Source: Bacteriovoracaceae bacterium
GTDB lineage: Bacteria > Bdellovibrionota > UBA1018
Assembly (NCBI GenBank): GCA_023250755.1
Contig: JAHFAC010000019.1
Coordinates: forward strand, 1-8,181
Direction of reading: 5' to 3'
DNA: 8,181 nucleotides
Notes under the pieces: generated by a model
The model's database searches: none
What the model was told of the DNA's origin: nothing
What the model saw: only the letters and a program-made list of their open reading frames with translations
Position numbers and translations under genes: made by a program
Shown: positions 6,142 through 8,181 of the stretch, one piece after another
Position numbering within the stretch: the stretch's first letter is position 1
How the letters are laid out: every line of letters starts with the position of its first letter

Positions 6142-7136
6142 AAACACAGTCCTCTCATTATTTGAAGGCGGGATTGAAAATCGCCCTGGTTGCCGGGTTG
6201 CTTTATTTTCTTACGATGAAGGGATTCATATCCATTGAGGCGACTAAAAAAGGCCTCTTTCAGTGGGACCAGAGCGGCCCTGCCATGATTGCACTTTTTT
6301 TGCTTACTTTTTTTGGTGCGCTTCGCTGGCAATGGCTCCTCCAAGCGCAAGGGATTCATTTGCCATGGGTGAGGACCCTTCAACTTCATTTTATTGGGCA
6401 ATTTTTTAATATTGCACTTCCGGGTGCGGTTAGTGGGGATCTGGTCAAAGCATTTTATGTCGCTCACGAGGCTCCTGGGATGAGAGGACGGGCATTCGGG
6501 AGTATTTTATTTGACCGCGTCGCAGGGGTATCTGCGCTTGTTCTTGTTTCTGCGGGCGCTCTTTTTTTCAGCTATCGCTCAGGATCTGGTGCCAGCCTTT
6601 TTAAAGCGGTGGAGCTTCTTATTTTGATTTCTGGATTTGGCGTTATTTGCTTTTACACTTACTTGTTTTTTGTTCGCGAACATCACGACCCTGTGCTCAG
6701 GGGATTTCGCACAATTGAAAAACGCTTCTCCCGCGCCAGCTCTTTGACACGGATTTATGAGGGATTGAGACATTATCATAACCATCGGTGGGTTGTTTTT
6801 AAGGTGTTTATGCTTTCGATCGGGGTACATCTTGTGGTGGCGGGAAGCTGTCTTCTTTTCGCCCATGCGCTGGGAGACGCCACAATTGATCCCCTATCCG
6901 TATTTGTAGTAGTACCTCTTGGATTATTGGTAACAGCGGTCCCCATTTTTCCTGCTGGAATCGGGACAGGGCATGCGGCTTTTGGCTGGCTTTTTCTCCT
7001 GCTTGGCTCACAGCGCGGAGCGGATGTGTTTAGCTTATTTGCCCTTTTGCAACTCTTGAGTGGTTCAATTGGCGGCTTGGTTTACTTGCGCTTTCGGAGC
7101 CATGAACCTAAGCCGGTTTTTTTAGAGTCGGCATAA
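6138..7136 (+). CDS. LPG-synthase-type transmembrane (flippase-like) protein
   Basis: A 332-residue polytopic inner-membrane protein of the family that includes the membrane half of MprF and the UPF0104/YbhN/AglD-like proteins. Likely hydrophobic segments lie near residues 11-30, 48-65, 80-95, 128-146, 157-178, 222-243, 253-271 and 295-317. Family signatures: the short charged R63 after the second segment, LPGAVSGDLVKAFY (94-107), SILFDRVAG (122-130), and PIFPAGIGTGHAAF (269-282). The soluble aminoacyl-transferase domain of MprF is absent, so tRNA-dependent lipid aminoacylation is not expected. Lipid or glycolipid translocation is the usual suggestion for such proteins, and the setting beside LPS glycosyltransferases fits that. 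The start overlaps the amidotransferase stop as ATGA; no nearby Shine-Dalgarno sequence is seen, so translation is probably coupled. Confidence 0.9.
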   Translation: MKTQSSHYLKAGLKIALVAGLLYFLTMKGFISIEATKKGLFQWDQSGPAMIALFLLTFFGALRWQWLLQAQGIHLPWVRTLQLHFIGQFFNIALPGAVSGDLVKAFYVAHEAPGMRGRAFGSILFDRVAGVSALVLVSAGALFFSYRSGSGASLFKAVELLILISGFGVICFYTYLFFVREHHDPVLRGFRTIEKRFSRASSLTRIYEGLRHYHNHRWVVFKVFMLSIGVHLVVAGSCLLFAHALGDATIDPLSVFVVVPLGLLVTAVPIFPAGIGTGHAAFGWLFLLLGSQRGADVFSLFALLQLLSGSIGGLVYLRFRSHEPKPVFLESA

Positions 7137-7154
7137 AACCCGCATTCGTTGGAT

Positions 7155-7178
7155 GCCGCTATGGAATTGCGGCTTTTT
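7155..7178 (+). terminator. Terminator-like hairpin spanning the helicase start
   Basis: GCCGC (7155-7159) pairs with GCGGC (7169-7173) across a 9-base loop and is followed directly by five T residues (7174-7178). This has the form of a short Rho-independent terminator for the upstream operon, whose last stop is at 7136. The five-base-pair stem is short, so termination could be partial. The helicase ATG (7161-7163) lies in the loop, so the hairpin could also affect helicase translation. Chance coding-sequence structure is possible. Confidence 0.35.
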
Positions 7179-8181
7179 CAAAAAGAAGCGCTCGCGGCCT
7201 TACAAGAACCCATTCATGTTTTCTGTATAGCGCCCACAGGTTCGGGCAAAAGCTTGATTTACGAAAAATGGGCTGAAAATCATCCACGAAAGCGTATTTT
7301 ATTGATTACCCCTTTGGTTGCTTTAGCCCGGCAGCAGGCTAAAAATTTAAAGGAGGTAGGCCTTTCTGTAAGCCTGGATGCTCCTCCCCTCGCTGGAACC
7401 TGGATCCTCAGTCCGGAATCGCTCGAATATTCAACCCGTCTTGAAAAATTAAAGCGTTGGCAGCCTGATTTGTTGGTGGTTGACGAGTGCCATTGTGTTT
7501 GGGATTGGGGAGATGATTTTCGTCCCAAATTTTCCGAGATTCCCTTCTTAGTCAAAAAATTTAGCATTCCAAGGAGTCTATGGTTGACCGCAACGCTACC
7601 CTTGGCGGCGCGCTCACTTTTGCGTCAAGGGGTATCCGGGCCACAAAGAGAGATTGGTTTCTTTGAACTTTCACAGCAGCTTCATCTCAGTGCTTGGCGG
7701 ATTCCCGCTTCTCATCGATTCAGAGCGCTTTTGCGTTGGATACAATTTCAAAATCGATCGGGATTGGTCTTCGCTCCCACTCGAAAATGGGCTGAGCGGA
7801 TTCATTTGATGTTGCAGCAGACCGTCGAAAAAAGGTCTGCTTGTTACCACGCTGGGATGAGCTGCGAGGAACGAAAAGCAGTCGAGAGGCAAATTTCGGA
7901 ACGGACACTTGATGTCGTTGTAGCGACTTCGGCCTTTGGAATGGGGATGCATTTTCCACAATTTGCCTGGGTTGTACTTTGGCAAGCACCGCTTTCCTTG
8001 CTTGCCTTGGCTCAGGCAGTGGGTCGAGTGGGGCGGGGTCAGGCAGTAGAAAGGGCGATTCTATTCTGGGATGAGGATGATTTTCGTTTACTAGAAGTGA
8101 TGGTGTGGAGTTCCCCACGCAGGAGGATCGAATTGATGCAGGTGCTTTCGTTTCTTCGGGCCTGGGATTGCAGACGTCGGT
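7161..8181 (+). CDS. RecQ-like ATP-dependent DNA helicase, 3' end missing
   Basis: An open frame of 340 codons running off the right edge. It encodes a superfamily 2 helicase closest in pattern to RecQ, which unwinds DNA in recombination and repair. Motifs in order: a minimal Q-like LFQKEAL (5-11); Walker A APTGSGKS (24-31, Lys30); Ia TPLVAL (50-55); Walker B DECH (108-111) followed by HCVWDWGDDFRP (111-122), the counterpart of RecQ's aromatic-rich loop; III TAT (143-145); IV GLVFAPTRK (201-209); V VVVATSAFGMGMHFP (252-266); and VI QAVGRVGRG (285-293). The last visible residues, WDCRRR, resemble the start of the RecQ zinc-binding subdomain. It differs from textbook RecQ in having DECH rather than DEAH, GSGKS rather than GGGKS, GRVGRG rather than GRAGRDG, and a very short N-terminus. 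ATG 7161 is chosen for position; GGA at 7151-7153 is a weak ribosome site. TTG 7149 is the only in-frame alternative after the upstream stop. Confidence 0.88.
   Translation, partial: MELRLFQKEALAALQEPIHVFCIAPTGSGKSLIYEKWAENHPRKRILLITPLVALARQQAKNLKEVGLSVSLDAPPLAGTWILSPESLEYSTRLEKLKRWQPDLLVVDECHCVWDWGDDFRPKFSEIPFLVKKFSIPRSLWLTATLPLAARSLLRQGVSGPQREIGFFELSQQLHLSAWRIPASHRFRALLRWIQFQNRSGLVFAPTRKWAERIHLMLQQTVEKRSACYHAGMSCEERKAVERQISERTLDVVVATSAFGMGMHFPQFAWVVLWQAPLSLLALAQAVGRVGRGQAVERAILFWDEDDFRLLEVMVWSSPRRRIELMQVLSFLRAWDCRRR

Noticed and set aside
7720..8118. Minus-strand open frame (132 codons) opposite the helicase
   Set aside because: The plus strand carries helicase motifs IV to VI through this stretch; the antisense translation is Pro/Ser/Arg-rich without motifs.

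Overview
The window looks like part of a cell-surface polysaccharide locus, most likely lipopolysaccharide core or a related glycan, from a Gram-negative bacterium. The evidence is a heptosyltransferase-type GT9 enzyme, two WaaE-like GT2 enzymes, further GT2 enzymes, a UDP-glucose 6-dehydrogenase and a flippase-like membrane protein. Base composition is balanced and coding density is very high. Codon use and gene content do not fix the phylum. A Bdellovibrionota or deltaproteobacterial-type genome would fit, but that is only a guess.

Layout. Positions 1-3306 (+) hold four tightly packed glycosyltransferase genes: a GT9 enzyme cut by the window start, then three GT2-type enzymes. The first three are joined by two ATGA overlaps and the fourth follows after 2 bases, so they almost certainly form one operon. 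A convergent junction of only 13 bases separates them from ugd on the minus strand (3320-4624), the only minus-strand gene. From a 46-base divergent gap, a second plus-strand operon starts: a canonical WaaE-like GT2 (4671-5480), a stand-alone class I glutamine amidotransferase (5458-6141, 23-base overlap) and a flippase-like LPG-synthase-type membrane protein (6138-7136, ATGA overlap). After 24 bases comes a RecQ-like superfamily 2 helicase that starts at 7161 and runs off the right edge. It has about 340 readable codons with all main helicase motifs.

How the genes fit together. The glycosyltransferases would add sugars to a lipid-linked acceptor at the inner membrane, Ugd would supply UDP-glucuronate, and the membrane protein may act on lipids or lipid-linked intermediates. 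The amidotransferase has no synthetase partner in view; its acceptor is unknown and it is the most puzzling member. The helicase is a DNA-maintenance gene and probably marks the end of the glycan locus.

Regulatory signals. A good sigma70-type promoter for ugd (GTGACA, 17 bases, CATAAT) lies over the first codons of the divergent glycosyltransferase. A terminator-like GC hairpin followed by five T residues encloses the likely start codon of the helicase. No RNA genes, CRISPR arrays, insertion sequences or long repeats were seen, and no stretch over 300 bases lacks a gene.
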